Positions 11,106 to 22,058 of a DNA stretch of 64,000 nt are shown here, piece by piece (within the stretch, counting starts at the first letter, position 1; the number at the start of each line of letters is the position of its first letter). Under the pieces are notes generated by a model that was not told the DNA's origin, ran no database searches, and saw only the letters and a program-made list of their open reading frames with translations. Position numbers and translations under genes: made by a program. This DNA comes from Aporrectodea caliginosa. Taxonomy: Eukaryota > Annelida > Clitellata > Crassiclitellata > Lumbricidae. The stretch spans positions 832,501 to 896,500 of the forward strand of contig JACEVL010000207.1 in assembly GCA_020284085.1 (NCBI GenBank), in the 5' to 3' direction.

Positions 11106-12139
11106 GAGAATCATCAGCTACTTTGCTCAGGGTGGGGGGGGGGTGTTGAGCCCCAACACATATGGGAACTAAAACACTGGCTTTTATGTAGCATCGTTTT
11201 CATAGGTCACAGTGCATCAGTCAATGGTCGATTGAAGTTAAATCCTAGTCAATAATCACACATCGTTTTTTCATCCTATTTATTAAGACGATATATTATT
11301 TCTGGGCTGTTTTAGACACCTTTAAATCGTGTTTCATGAGTATATATAAACTACTCAGTTCCACCGCAACATATTTATTGAGAGCAAAACACTTACTCAG
11401 TTTAAAGTCGTCGTCAGCAGTCCTGACCGCCTTAAGATATGTTCAAACACTTGATACTAACTGGATGTATTATGAGCTCCACCATTGCTGTACAGTGGTA
11501 GTACCACTTCCAAACGTGGAGAATGGATTTGGGCGACGTCAATGGCATTGGCAGCAATCTTGTTAAACAGTGGGAACTACCACTAATTGCTAGTTGACAT
11601 AAAAATGCTGCATTATGCCACGCGAGCGGTGAAACTTTTCAGAATATTTACACACCTCTTTTAAGTGCTACATTCGCCGTAAAAGTAAAGAGAAGAACGA
11701 AAACGATACATGTTGTTGAAAAAGCATAAGTAGCAGTGCTGGTGAGAACTATAATTCAAAACACTTTCTGACGATGTCAACGGCCTTCGTTGCCATACGA
11801 TATCATCAAACAGCCATCCAGAAATATTAATATTAAACACCTGACTATTAAACACCAAATTCTTATAAATGGTCATGTCAAGTTTTTCTGTTGTTTTAAT
11901 GCTGGAGAAGATTAATATGCCTTAACATTAATCTTTGTTGACGGCAACGGCCTAAGACTTCTGTCATAAGCTGCTGTTAAACTGTTTATAATAATTATCC
12001 AATATTTTCGTGGTCCATGTTGAAAATGATTACCATCTTTAACATTCATCATACGCTGATGACCTTGAAGGTTCTGTGAAGGGACTTCTTTCAAAAAGTC
12101 CTCCTTTAACAATCAGACTCTGTATTCTTTGTATTTATC

Positions 12140-12331
12140 ATCTGACCAGACCGGATTTCCAGGTGATTGGGATCTTCTTCTTGCCAATGATTCGAAATAC
12201 GATTCTAAGTACTTTCCCTAAATGCAAAGAAATAATCGAGTTTAATCTTGACTGCAACTGTGAGAAAAATAGTTTCTCGCCTTTTGGCGGGAGACTTATA
12301 CTGAAATCAAAATTATCTGACTTAATTTTGC
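12140..12331 (+). pseudogene. Exon-like block alpha, U copy 1
   Basis: Open frame over the conserved part ILSTFPKCKEIIEFNLDCNC, then EKNSFSPFGGRLILKSKLSD, LILR, with donor GC|GTAAGT at 12332, leaving one base. That phase fits the second block at 12390, whose frame LLRPMSLCRYYEQNTNDEEE continues. Protein family not recognised. Two cysteines two residues apart (DCNC). Confidence 0.45.
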
Positions 12332-12389
12332 GTAAGTAAATCTGAAATGTGAAAAACAAGTGAAAACGACCTCTCGACATCTTTTACAG

Positions 12390-12666
12390 TTCTTCGACCT
12401 ATGTCGCTGTGTAGGTATTATGAGCAAAACACAAATGATGAAGAGGAATTAGAAGCACAATTGGAAACTCGAGAAACCTTATCAACAGCCTGTGAAGATG
12501 GTTTGACTGAATTTACTGAAAATATAAAAAAGAAACTGAAGGTACAGATGAAGTTATATACGGCAACAATGTATCTCAGTCTGTTGAGGATGTGAGACAT
12601 TTGTTTTGTAATTCCTCTGACAATCTTCGCAACGCTAATGTCACGTATGAGTTGAAGTATTTATAG
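12390..12666 (+). pseudogene. Exon-like block beta, U copy 1
   Basis: After acceptor-like CTTTTACAG, reads YYEQNTNDEEELEAQLETRE and TLSTACEDGLTEFTENIKKK, then a frameshift at an A run; the other frame continues SVEDVRHLFCNSSDNLRNAN. Ends at TATAG|GTGAGT. An acidic, unrecognised protein segment. Directly followed by a D repeat. Confidence 0.45.
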
Positions 12667-12667
12667 G

Positions 12668-12778
12668 TGAGTTCTTATTTAACGACACTGTGTCACAGCA
12701 AAAATGATTAGCGTCGCCCTCCTCCTTTCTTCAGACTTGAGACTGGCACTGCCAGCGTACGAGCAGTGGCGGAGTTGA
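12668..12778 (+). repeat. D-family dispersed repeat, at the beta donor of U copy 1
   Basis: TTCTTATTTAACGACACTGT...ATTAGCGTCGCCCTCCTCCT...GAGCAGTGGCGGAGTTGA. Starts within a few bases of the GTGAGT donor. Confidence 0.78.
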
Positions 12779-13324
12779 TAGAAGTGTTGTAGTGATAGCA
12801 CCTTTAATTAAACCAATTTCAACACTTTCCACAGTCCCATAGCCCTTCTTTCGATTGAATAAATCGCAGTGGAAGTTCTATTTATAGAAGGAATTCATGC
12901 GCTTTAAAGGTGTTTAAGAAAGTGGGGGCGAAACAATAAGAAATGATGATCGAATATATTCACCGTGTTTTTCGGTGATTTTAACACAGGCTGAATGTCT
13001 TGTGAATTATTTGTCATTTTATGGATGCGTGATAGTTTAGTAATTATGAACTGGAGGGTTCAATTTTCTCCCAGGAAGAACTCTTGCAATTTATGTTATC
13101 CAACAGCGCCCCCAAGCTATAAAACAAATTGAAGTAGGATAGGATAGTAAATAGGGGAGACCCCGGGCCGGGGTTGGTTGCAACGACCCTGGGGAAGGTT
13201 GCAACAGTATTGAAAGTAGTATAATTATTCAAATGAGGCCGTAGGCGCAACCACCCTATGGGACCAGTGGGACGCGTCCCCTCCAACTTTCGAGCAGGTT
13301 GGGAGGGTCCCCCAACTTTTGCAG

Positions 13325-13700
13325 CCGACCTCTAATAAACTTTATAACAGGTTTATCTTTAAAAATTTCACACAAGGATTCTTCATCTATTTTAGCAAGT
13401 GGTGGAATGTACAAGTTGAAAAATTTTATTGATCCCATATTAGTTTTAATTTGATTTTCTAAATTTTGAATTTCTTTATTTTGAATAATAGTAAAGTTAA
13501 GACCTATTTTAACCAGGGTAATCAACCCTCCTTTAGACTTTAAATCACTGTTTTCTATACGTGTTAAATTATATCCATCAAAGTTTAGAGTTTTAATTTT
13601 TTTCTTTGAAAAATGTTTGGTGTATACACACTCATTAAGTTGCGGCTGTGTCAGCTTGATTATTTCCAATAAACGAATATTGATTGACTATATCAGGGTA
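13325..13700 (-). mobile_element. LINE endonuclease-domain fragment (EEP fold)
   Basis: An open - strand frame reads IKLTQPQLNECVYTKHF, FDGYNLTRIEN, KGGLITLVKIGLNFTII and FFNLYIPPLAK, following the order of the apurinic-type endonuclease of non-LTR elements (QETH-like start, GY..R, GGG...K.L, LYxPP). Catalytic His/Asp parts of the C-terminal half are missing. The codon usage is very AT-rich compared with other LINE pieces. Family-level assignment is moderately sure; clade is unknown. Confidence 0.5.
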
Positions 13701-13719
13701 GTATACACTTTTGCACAAC

Positions 13720-13885
13720 TAATTTTAAATTTCAATTTCTTTATTTTTTTATTTTTGTTTTTTTTAATTTTTGTTTCATTTTTATTTTTATTTTTTATTT
13801 TTTTTTTTATTTTTTTTTATATTTTTACTTTTTTACTTTTTTACTTTTGTACTTTTTACTTTAATTTTAATTTTATTTTAATTGT
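13720..13885. repeat. Poly-T-rich (TTTA)n-like tract
   Basis: About 160 bases of T runs separated by A or AC; the complement would be an A-rich tail upstream of the antisense LINE endonuclease piece. Confidence 0.75.
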
Positions 13886-13889
13886 GGGA

Positions 13890-14196
13890 TCATAGTTTAC
13901 CTCTTGGCTCGTGGCTTTATAAAGAGTCGGTCGAGAGCGTTAAAAAGATGTTTAACGAGATCAGAGGCTTAGGCTACCCTGGAAAAAATTTCTTGGGGTT
14001 TTTAGCTTTCGGGAGTTTCCATTGGGCATAGTCGTATTTTTCTACATTTTAATTGTTTAATTACATAAATGCATTTATTGAGGGAGAGGGAGGGGGTTGA
14101 ACAAGTAAAACAAAAATCTACTCAATGATAGAGATCATCAAATTCCCAATGCACAGCGACATCTGACGGCAGCAACCAGAGACGTTGATTTTGACC

Positions 14197-14230
<34 letters not shown>

Positions 14231-14435
14231 TAATAGAAACCAGCGTATATATATACGCTATATACAACCGTTTGTATAGGTTATTATTGTCTGTTTGTGA
14301 TCAGAATAACGTCATACGCATTATTCGCGTCATGAATGTTTAATTTTCGTCGTTTATATCCACAAAAATTATACAGTCAAACCGCCGTATCATAGGCCCG
14401 TATGTGTAGGCCTACAGTCACAGTTGACAGTATAA
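13890..14435. other. No gene seen
   Basis: Unique AT-rich sequence with an (AT)n block and a local palindrome GCGTATATATATACGC at 14245-14260. Confidence 0.5.
14198..14230. repeat. (TA)n
   Basis: About 16 TA units. Confidence 0.8.
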
Positions 14436-14439
14436 TAAT

Positions 14440-14580
14440 ATTTTCGTTTATTGAAACAATACAGTTGACAAACCGCAACCGGTTAAAGTGTACAATCATG
14501 CAATTGAAACAATTCACAAGAACACAAATGACAGAAGACATAAAACTTAACAACTAACAGAACAGACAGCCTGCAGCGCT
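14440..14580 (-). mobile_element. SINE2 body, headless
   Basis: Begins TTCGTTTATTGAAACAATAC, has ACAATCATGCAATTGAAACA and AACTAACAGAACAGACAGCC; matches the longer body version at 34.6 kb and lacks the head. Confidence 0.65.
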
Positions 14581-14584
14581 AAAT

Positions 14585-15040
14585 TGTTAAGTTAATTGAG
14601 AGAGTAACGTGGGATGAGTAATTAATAAGCATTAGTATGTTATAGTAGGTCCCCCGAACTTCTATTATAGACTGTGGTTTATTATTATATTCGTTTATTG
14701 GCACACAGAATTATGAGGCTGCATAGCCCACGGCTTACCGAGGCATGCCTACATATAAGAATGTAATAAATTGAAGAAAAAAAAATTAAATCTAATTAAA
14801 AGCATGAATCAAGATATTAAACTGTTTTGCTGCAATAATCGTTTTGTAAAATGTCCAATATATATACTCGATAGGCCTATAGCTTTCATAGCAGGCTAGA
14901 CTACTTCTACCTATTTAGGCATAAACATGTAATGTTCAAGATTTAATTAAAAATTGCAGAGCTTTTCTAGCCTTCAAATTGTAACCAGAAAAGGAAAATG
15001 GGAATGTTATCTGCGTACTGACTCACTTAGTGCCATTATT
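14585..15040. other. No gene seen
   Basis: AT-rich; includes TTCGTTTATTGGCACACAGA (14689), which resembles tails of other repeats. Confidence 0.45.
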
Positions 15041-15046
15041 AACGGA

Positions 15047-15545
15047 CTAGGCAGTTTCTTCATTATTATCCTCTATTGGAACCGGATATGTTCTTGAAAT
15101 TTCTGGAATTACAAATCGAACAGTTTCTTTATGATCATCAAATGAACGCCAAGTCGATTTTGTGGCAAAATATGTGACCTCCGTTTCTAAATCATCCGAA
15201 GATGAATTGTCGGTCATACAAGCCACAAAATGAGCTGTATTTTAAGTTCTTGAAGTTTTACTATCACGTAATCACCTTGTTTTAAACGATCATGACGTAC
15301 AGGGTAATCATCATCTTCTACAGTCCGTGTTTCATCAAGCTAATCGACATTGTCAGATGACCCATCTCGTAGGTCTACACAAAAACGTTTTCCATCATCG
15401 TCATCATTTCTATCACTGTCAGATTCCTCACTGTCTGTCTCACCTGACATTCGTCTTTTACATGATGGTATGTTGTGTTTTGCTTTTCTTTTGTTTGTAC
15501 AATCTATTCGGTTCGACGACTGACTAGGAACCGGTTTACCTGGTG
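15047..15545 (-). pseudogene. Broken transposon-associated ORF (KxGDYVIVKL... C-terminus)
   Basis: On the - strand: PGKPVPSQSSNRIDCTNKRK, an acidic stretch SGETDSEESDSDRNDDDDGK, an in-frame TAG, then RHDRLKQGDYVIVKLQELK, a one-base shift, then TAHFVACMTDNSSSDDLETE, TYFATKSTWRSFDDHKETVR, FVIPEISRTYPVPIEDN and TAG. The pattern (basic/acidic linker, a small beta-rich GDYVIVKL...HFVAxM module, terminal FVxPE...VPIED) resembles the C-termini of transposon-derived uncharacterised proteins of invertebrates. I am not sure of the family; the two breaks show it is not functional. Confidence 0.5.
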
Positions 15546-15825
15546 ACGCTCGACAACTGTCTATGCCACGGTTGATTGGAGACGCTCGACGACTGACTAG
15601 GCACCGATTAACTGACCGCGGACTGAGACTTAGTCACTCTCTTTGGTTCACTGGGAATTATCTAGGGTTCTTTTGCTTCTGGTACGGTTTTTTTGTTTTT
15701 TAGAAGCTGTAACTGCTTTGTCGGCGAGTTCCTCCCTCTTATGCTGCTTTGTTCAAGTGTCTGTGAGTGCCCTAATTGTGACGAGCAAGCCTATACTGAA
15801 CACGGTTAATTGAAATAAATGCATA

Positions 15826-15888
15826 GGGGTTGGTTGCAACATGTTGCAACACCTCGATTGCTAATGCCAACATGTTGCAACCAACCCC
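15826..15888. repeat. Inverted repeat GGGGTTGGTTGCAACATGTTG
   Basis: Two perfect 21-base arms (15826-15846 and 15868-15888) around a 21-base spacer; a third partial copy GTTGCAACCAACCCCG at 15899-15914 and a related one at 13171-13186 (GGGGTTGGTTGCAACG). Confidence 0.85.
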
Positions 15889-16116
15889 GATTAAAATGTT
15901 GCAACCAACCCCGAAGCAATGCATAGACATTGTTATAGAAAATTTTATCGACAGCGTTGCTTTTAAATAAAATAACTAAATGCATTTTCAAGCCCAATTC
16001 CTTGTCCAACTTATGGCACCAAACAACACTAAATTGCTTCAAAACATTGAGCTACAATACGAAAAAGCACAAAATCGCCAAATTTATTTTTGATGTCCTA
16101 ATATTTTTTTTCGTCA

Positions 16117-16119
<3 letters not shown>

Positions 16120-16197
<78 letters not shown>

Positions 16198-16215
16198 GGG
16201 GGGGTTTTTTTTTAA
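16120..16215. repeat. Poly-A then poly-T then G/T block
   Basis: 33 A's pass straight into about 42 T's, a perfect self-complementary block, then GGGGGGGG and T's. Prone to replication and assembly error. Confidence 0.85.
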
Positions 16216-16329
16216 AAACATCATCGTTTAACGTCTTCATTTTTAAATGTTTTTTTTTTTTTTATCATCATCATCATCATTTATTTATTTTATTTATTTA
16301 TTTATTTATCATCATCATCATCACATCAT

Positions 16330-16468
16330 CATGATTTCTGGCCGACTCCTCCTATTCTCCCGTCGACTCACATTTCCGGTCGTAAGGCGCCCTTCACTGT
16401 GTGCACCAGTCAAGATAACACCGGAATTTGCCGGAAATTGCCGACCAACTCCGCTTAATCATGAACGA

Positions 16469-16536
<68 letters not shown>

Positions 16537-17010
16537 TATATATTATTTAAACAAACTACACTCAATGTTGGCTTTTATAAATATGAATATCTATATTCGC
16601 TAATGCCTATGTGGTTTGGATTCTGTTAATATTTTGTTATATATTTTGTCCATTCATGACCTCGGTTACCTCTTGGAACTATATATTGCCTATATTCTAT
16701 TAACTTAAATCTTTTCTCTTTCAAATTGCTAATCCACCATAATAGGTCTCTCTTTCACAACAAACTGGATCTTCTGCGTGTTGATCTGATAACGGTTTGG
16801 TTTTGGCGCGCCATCGGTTGTTTCTGTGTTTTAGTTGCTACTGTGTTTAACACGAAACATTGATATGCAGAAAATGGATTAGTTAAATTGGAGATTCGAG
16901 AGTTTAACTTCTTTTGACATCAATGCTCGCTGAATTACGTCGTGTGCGAAGATAATATACAACGCTCCGCATCTGCTTTTACTTATGTCGAAAAAACTCA
17001 CTTGTAACAG
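16330..17010 (+). repeat. U-repeat part (5' third only)
   Basis: ATTTCTGGCCGACTCCTCCT...TTTCCGGTCGTAAGGCGCCC, a 70-base (AT)n, TTCTGCGTGTTGATCTGATA and AACACGAAACATTGATATGC match 9970-10600 and 24070-24730. Confidence 0.72.
16470..16535. repeat. (AT)n
   Basis: About 31 AT units in the third 5' U fragment. Confidence 0.85.
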
Positions 17011-17084
17011 ATATCCTAATATCTAATTAATTGGCTTTTTGGAACTCTCTATATTTGGTCGATACACGTTTTGAACGAACTATG

Positions 17085-17200
17085 TTTCAAGCCGTAATTT
17101 TTTTACGGCTAGCCGAAAAAGGTAGTTTACGTCATTTTACGGCTAGCCGAAAAGCCGCCGTAAATTTTTTTAAGCCAGCCGTTAGGTCCATAAAATTGCG
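17085..17200. repeat. GCCGTAA/TTACGGC palindromic cluster
   Basis: AAGCCGTAATTTTTTTACGG, TTTTACGGCTAGCCGAAAAG, GCCGCCGTAAATTTTTTTAA: TACGGCTAGCCG occurs twice, with inverted GCCGTAA motifs. It lies directly before the LINE fragment at 17.2 kb. Confidence 0.55.
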
Positions 17201-17219
17201 GCTTTGGGGTATGCCTTAA

Positions 17220-17577
17220 AGTCACAACACAAGCAGCAGTTATCTTGGCCAAGTGCATGGGAACCTTGCATGCACTACGCATCCTGAGGTTTCCTGGACT
17301 TCCAGCGTGTGCTCTGCAAGAGGTCGTTCGGACTACGTTAGTTGCAAGAGTGCTGTATGCCATACCTGCATGGTGGGGTCTCACCAATGCAGAACAACGG
17401 TGTAGGCTCGAGAAGGTCCTTGTCAGAGCTTGGCGGGATATTCCTGTTGTGGAGACGATGGTTACTAAGGCTGAGGATACGCTGCTATCTGCGGTCCAAA
17501 GCAACAGGTCACACGTTCTGACAGAACTTTTCCACCTACTCACATACGACAATATAGAATGCGGCCCGACCTCATGA
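17220..17577 (+). mobile_element. Non-LTR retrotransposon C-terminal fragment (second LINE clade)
   Basis: Reads AKCMGTLHALRILRFPGLPA, the family hallmark YAIPAWWGLTNAEQRCRLEK, then DIPVVETMVTKAEDTLLSAV and SHVLTELFHLL to a TGA. Clade differs from the L2/CR1 ends above. Compared with the relative at 51.1 kb it lacks some ten residues between LEK and DIP. Confidence 0.75.
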
Positions 17578-17585
17578 TTATGTAC

Positions 17586-17948
17586 TAGGGAAGGACCGAT
17601 TATTGAATCGGAAATCGATTAGCGCCGATTTTTGCCATAGACCGATTAATCGGTATCAGCGCATCCCAGGACTACCGATTCTATTACCAAAAAATGTAAA
17701 AAAAATAGTAACCTGTTTTGGCGACCTCGTACATGTATGGTAATATTTAATTTTTAATATTGAAAGTCCGTGTCAAATAATGAAATTGTGAGACGACGCA
17801 TCATCAAAATGGCGGCTTTTGAGTAACAAAAGTGCCTAGAACCAAATAAAAGTGAATATTGCCGATTAATCGAATCGGAATCGGTGAGAAAGCAGGCCAA
17901 CTAATCGGAATCGGAAATAGGCACAAATGCCAATCGGTCCATCCCAAT
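17586..17948 (+). mobile_element. hAT-like MITE with GGGAAGGACCGATT ends
   Basis: Left end GGGAAGGACCGATT, right end AATCGGTCCATCCC (complement GGGATGGACCGATT), with further CGATTAATCGG-type stretches near both ends and an AT-rich centre. The ends look like those of hAT-type MITEs. No coding potential and no obvious target duplication. It separates the LINE fragment at 17.2 kb from SINE1 at 18.0 kb. Confidence 0.65.
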
Positions 17949-17981
17949 ACAACACACAACACAACACATCACAATACAACT

Positions 17982-18220
17982 GGGGCGCGGTGGTTTAGGG
18001 GTATGTTCGGTGCCTTGCAGCTGAAGGGTTGCGGGTTCGAATCCACCTCAAAGTCGCCGCGTAGGGACCCTGGGCAAGTCCTTCACTCGCAATTGCTCAT
18101 GCGCTTCGGCGTGAAACTCCGATTCAGCGTCCGCGCAGTAGTCGGGAGCGCCTCTGAATGGGAAATCTGGTAGGGGCGCTATAACAAGTGTTCAAATACA
18201 ATACAATACAATACAATACC
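17982..18220 (+). mobile_element. SINE1 copy with (ATACA)n tail
   Basis: Full length from GGGGCGCGGTGG to GGGGCGCTATAACAAGTG and a (AATAC)n tail; lies at the left edge of a U repeat, between ACAC-rich sequence and AATTGCTAGTTGAC. Confidence 0.85.
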
Positions 18221-18489
18221 AATAATTGCTAGTTGACATAACGTATTATGTATTATGTCACGCGAACGGTGAGAACTGTTCAGAATAATTACACACCTCT
18301 TTTAAGTGTTAAATTCGCTCTAAAATTAAAGAAACCGGCTGCAAACCGCATGTCCAATCGAGCAGAAGACCTGTAATAATATGCCAAAAAATAATTGTCG
18401 GCGGCAACGGCCTATGTTGTCATAAGCTGCCGTTAAACTCTGGATCCAGACATCCATCCAGGTGATTGAGATCTTGTTGCCAATGATTC

Positions 18490-18627
18490 GAAATACGATT
18501 CTAAGTCCTTTCCCTAAATGCGAAGAAATAATAGAGTTTAATCTTGACTGCATTTGTGAGAAAGATAGTTTCGCGCCTTTTGGCGGGAGACTTAAACTGA
18601 AATCAAAATTATCAGACTTAGTTTTGC
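18490..18627 (+). pseudogene. Exon-like block alpha, U copy 2
   Basis: ILSPFPKCEEIIEFNLDCIC and EKDSFAPFGGRLKLKSKLSD then LVL, donor GC|GTAAGT at 18628. Uninterrupted over the conserved part. Differs from copy 1 at several codons while keeping frame. Confidence 0.45.
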
Positions 18628-18689
18628 GTAAGTAAATCCGAAAAGTGAATTAAAAGTGAAAACGATCTCTCGATATCTCGATATCCCAA

Positions 18690-18977
18690 AGAGTTCCTCG
18701 AATTGTGGAAAGCGGGGGAGGGGCGGTGTATGTGAACAAGTACATCCATGATGAAGAGGAATTAGACGCACAACAGGAAACTCAAGAAACCTTATCAACA
18801 GTCTGTGTAGCTGGTTTGACTGAATTAACCGAAAACATAAAAGAAACTGAAGGTACAGAAGAAGTTATAGACGGCAACAATGAATCTCAGTCTGTTGAGG
18901 ATGTGAGACATTTGTTTTGTAATTCCTCTGTGAATCTGCGCAACACTAATCTCACGTATGACTTGAAGTATTGGTTT
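18690..18977 (+). pseudogene. Exon-like block beta, U copy 2
   Basis: Best-preserved beta: open frame from about 18705 with HDEEELDAQQETQETLSTVC, VAGLTELTENIKETEGTEEV, SVEDVRHLFCNSSVNLRNTN, LTYDLKYWF and donor GTGAGT at 18978 in phase 0. The 5' end is changed from other copies (GGGGGAGGGGCGGTGTATGT replaces the acceptor region). Confidence 0.45.
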
Positions 18978-18984
18978 GTGAGTT

Positions 18985-19090
18985 GTTGTTTAACGGGACT
19001 GTCATAGCAAAGAAGATTATCGTCGACCTCCTCCTTTGTTCAGGTTTGAGACTGGCACTGCCATAGTACGAGCAGTGGCCTAGTTGATTG
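18985..19090 (+). repeat. D-family dispersed repeat, at the beta donor of U copy 2
   Basis: TTGTTTAACGGGACTGTCAT, TTATCGTCGACCTCCTCCTT, ending GAGCAGTGGCCTAGTTGA. Confidence 0.75.
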
Positions 19091-19577
19091 AAGTATTTGT
19101 AGTGATTACCAATTTAGACCAATTAAAAGATTTTCCGCTGGATTGAATAAATTATAGTGGAAGTCTTAGTTATAGAAGGAATTGAATACGCTTTAAAGGT
19201 GTTTAAGGTGGTGGGCTTTTTGACAATAAGAAATGGTGATTGAATCTATATGCATTGTAATTTTCGATAATTTTAACCAAGATTTAATGTCGTGTCAATT
19301 ACTTGTCATGTTATCAGTGCGTGACAGTTTAGTAATTATGAACTGGAGGGTTCAGTTTCCACTCAGGCATAAATATCTCTCGCAATTTATGCTCCAACAG
19401 CGCCCCCTAGCTATAAACCAGTTTACACAGACTGTGGGTGAGATGATGAGACAACAATGGAGTGGGCTCTCAACTCGATGTTAAGAAAATGAATTTGCCA
19501 TAGTATCAGGTGATAGTATCAGGTGACGCTATGTGATGTCACGTGATATATTGTTCTGTGATGTTGTGGAAAATATT

Positions 19578-19815
<238 letters not shown>

Positions 19816-19849
19816 ATCTGTCATCTATCATTTACAAATTACCGGATGG

Positions 19850-20025
19850 ATCGGTCGGCTATTTGGCAATAAGAAATGACGATCGAATACATTCACTGTA
19901 ATTTTCGGTGATTTTTACACAGCCTAAATGTCTTATGAATTACTTGTCACATTATGGATGCGTGACAGTTTAGTGATTATAAACTCGAGGGTTCAATTTC
20001 AGACAGAAATATCAAATATGCTGGC
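19850..20025 (+). repeat. U-repeat tail fragment
   Basis: GGCAATAAGAAATGACGATCG, TTTTCGGTGATTTTTACACA, ATGCGTGACAGTTTAGTGAT: a short extra copy following the TGTC/ATC microsatellite. Confidence 0.6.
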
Positions 20026-20103
20026 AGAACCCATAACCCATCTCTGCAATGTTTCTATTCTTTCGTCATAATTATGTACCACCTCGGTGGGAAATAAGGC
20101 ACC

Positions 20104-20233
20104 ATTACGCCAGTACCTAAGGTTCCTCACCCATCTGATGTCGCAGATTTTCGCCCTATTTCAATCACCCCAATTCTATGCCGTCTTCTTGAGAAATTTA
20201 TTGTGCGCCGTTTTTTTCTATCCTTTTATGACA
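20104..20233 (+). mobile_element. Non-LTR RT fragment (palm start)
   Basis: Reads ITPVPKVPHPSDVADFRPIS followed by ITPILCRLLEKFIVRRF, the conserved start of the RT domain in jockey-like LINEs. Both ends are lost. It lies between a U-repeat tail and a U-repeat head. Confidence 0.68.
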
Positions 20234-20464
20234 GAACCACACTAAAACAAGGACTTCTTTGATCAAAAATACCATAAAACATTATTTACAGAAGTCTGAA
20301 CGCTGTGGATTAGAAAAAATAATTTGAACTTTGTCAAGACCTGTTCCCCAAAAATAAGTTGACACCTCTTTTAAGTATGATGCTTGCAATATAAGTACAA
20401 GCAGCTGCTCAGCGTGTACATGTTGAACTTGCTGCTTATTGGTTCTATAGAAAATAATACGTAA

Positions 20465-21200
20465 CAATGCATCAGTCAAATGGTCGCTTCAAGTTAAATC
20501 CTAGTCTGCAATCACGTTTGTGATCACTTGATAATACGATAAAATTGTGGGTCATTTTTGACACCTTTAAATCGTATTTTCAGAATCTATATAAAGTGCT
20601 CAGTACCACAGGCAACATTTTATTACCACTAATATTGTAAGTCTTAAGCTGGTTTCAACGGCCCTGACTCCCATAAGATTATGTTCAAACACTGGATACT
20701 AACTGGATGTATTATGAACTCCACCAATGCCGTATCCAGTGGTAGTGCCACTTCCAAAAGTGGAGAAAGGATGTGGGCGAAGTCAGCGGCCTTGGCAGCA
20801 ATCTCGTTAAACAGTGGGAACTTCTACTATTGTATTGTATTGTATTGTATTTGAACACTTGTTATAGCGCCCCTTCAAGATTTCTACTCAGAGGCGCTCC
20901 AGACTACAGCGCGGACACTGAATCGGAGTTTCACGCCGAAGCGCATGAGCAATTGCGAGTGAAGGACTTACCCAGGGTCCCTACGCGGCGGCTTGAGGTG
21001 GATTCGAACCCGCAACCCTCGAGCTGCAAGGCACCGAACATACCCCTACACCACCGCGCCTCAGTTGTATTGTGTTGTATTGTATTGCATTGTACTCCAC
21101 GTTTATATTCCGACCGAGCCACCCGCAGTAAAGATCCGATAAATTAATCTCTGATAAACCGACCGACTAATTGCTAGTTGACATAAAATACTTTATTATA
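20465..21200 (+). repeat. Segmental repeat U, partial copy
   Basis: ATGCATCAGTCAAATGGTCG, TTCAAGTTAAATCCTAGTC, CTCCACCAATGCCGTATCC, GTGGGCGAAGTCAGCGGCC, split by antisense SINE1, then CTAATTGCTAGTTGACATAA. Only the middle of U is present. Confidence 0.68.
20826..21062 (-). mobile_element. SINE1 copy, antisense, inside a U repeat
   Basis: Tail (TATTG)n on the left, head complement CACCGCGCC on the right. U sequence GGGAACT...CTAATTGCTAGTTG is split by it, so the insertion postdates that U duplication. Confidence 0.85.
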
Positions 21201-21324
21201 CGCGCAGAGGGCCGCTTACTGTTCTTGCTATCTACCGCCCTGGCACCGTACCTCTCACTGCCGCTTTCTTCTCCGCAATGCAATACCAATGGATAATGAG
21301 GAAGTATCAAACAATGACGCTGTT

Positions 21325-21542
21325 GGGGGGTCCGGTGGCGCGTTGGATAACATCTGGCGAAGAGTGCGAGAGGTACCGAGTTCGAGCCCCGTTAGGGCGG
21401 ATATGCTTTGTAGGCTGCTATTAGCGCCGTGTATTGCAGGCTGTCTGTTCTGTTAGTAGTTAACTAGTTAAGATTGTTTCAATTGCATAACATGTAAATG
21501 TACAGCGCAGTGCGTTTGTCAGGCGCTAAATTAAAGAAAAGA
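21325..21542 (+). mobile_element. SINE2 (tRNA-derived), full-length copy
   Basis: Head GGGGGGTCCGGTGGCGCGTT with box B GAGTTCGAGCCCC (21380-21392), body GGCGGATATGCTTTGTAGGC...GCAGGCTGTCTGTTCTG, 3' part ACATGTAAATGTACAGCGCA and terminus GTCAGGCGCTAAATTAAAG. Its own head and body differ from SINE1. Followed by AAAAGATATATA tail. Confidence 0.83.
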
Positions 21543-21999
21543 TATATATATATATATTTTTTGAACAATAGTGAGAGAAGGATTTCCTCAATCTCCCTAC
21601 ACAGTGACCATCTCAGAGGAGGAGGATCGAATTTGTAACCTTAGCGTTACATGGCGACCACTCTAGCAAGAGTAACACATTCCACTGTTTAACAACATCC
21701 TGCGGCTGCCAGGGCCGTAAGATCGACCGTACTTCTCTTCGAGACTAGACATGAACCACTTCGGTATTCTGTCCCGTGTCTATATATCCTCTGGCAACAT
21801 TGTTCTAAAGGTGTCTAAGGAGACCAATGTATGGAATGGCCAGCGTGTCCCATGCTTACATAAGTTCTATTCATTACATTATAAAGGTGTTTAAAGAGTT
21901 TTTTAACGACAGAGCAGTGCACCAAAGCCTGTATAACGTCCTCGCAAATTATTTTCATCAGTTCTGACCGTTACTGTATCACAATAGATTTAGTTAGTT

Positions 22000-22058
22000 A
22001 GTTCCTGTTTAACGACGCTGTGTCATAACTATGATGATTAGCAACGCCCTCCTCCTTA
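22000..22058 (+). repeat. D-family repeat, 5' half
   Basis: CTGTTTAACGACGCTGTGTC, GATTAGCAACGCCCTCCTCC; breaks off into a TCTGTCTG-rich stretch. Confidence 0.65.

Larger units (their letters stand above)
9640..13135 (+). repeat. Segmental repeat U, copy 1
   Basis: Longest continuous parallel of 23725-29110. Shared landmarks: AATTCTTTTTTATAG/AAGCGAAGTCG, GGCGAGTCAATCCATCATAA, ATTTCTGGCC...TTTCCGGTCG, (AT)n at 10125-10152, GTGTTGATCTGATAACGGTT, GGACCACTGGCGTTGGGAGA, headless SINE2, GTGTTGAGCCCCAACACAT, CTAATTGCTAGTTGACAT, exon-like blocks at about 12140-12331 and 12390-12666, and tail AACAGCGCCCCC. Confidence 0.78.

Noticed and set aside
16052..16334. Poly-Lys/poly-Phe frames
   Set aside because: Translation of an A/T homopolymer block.
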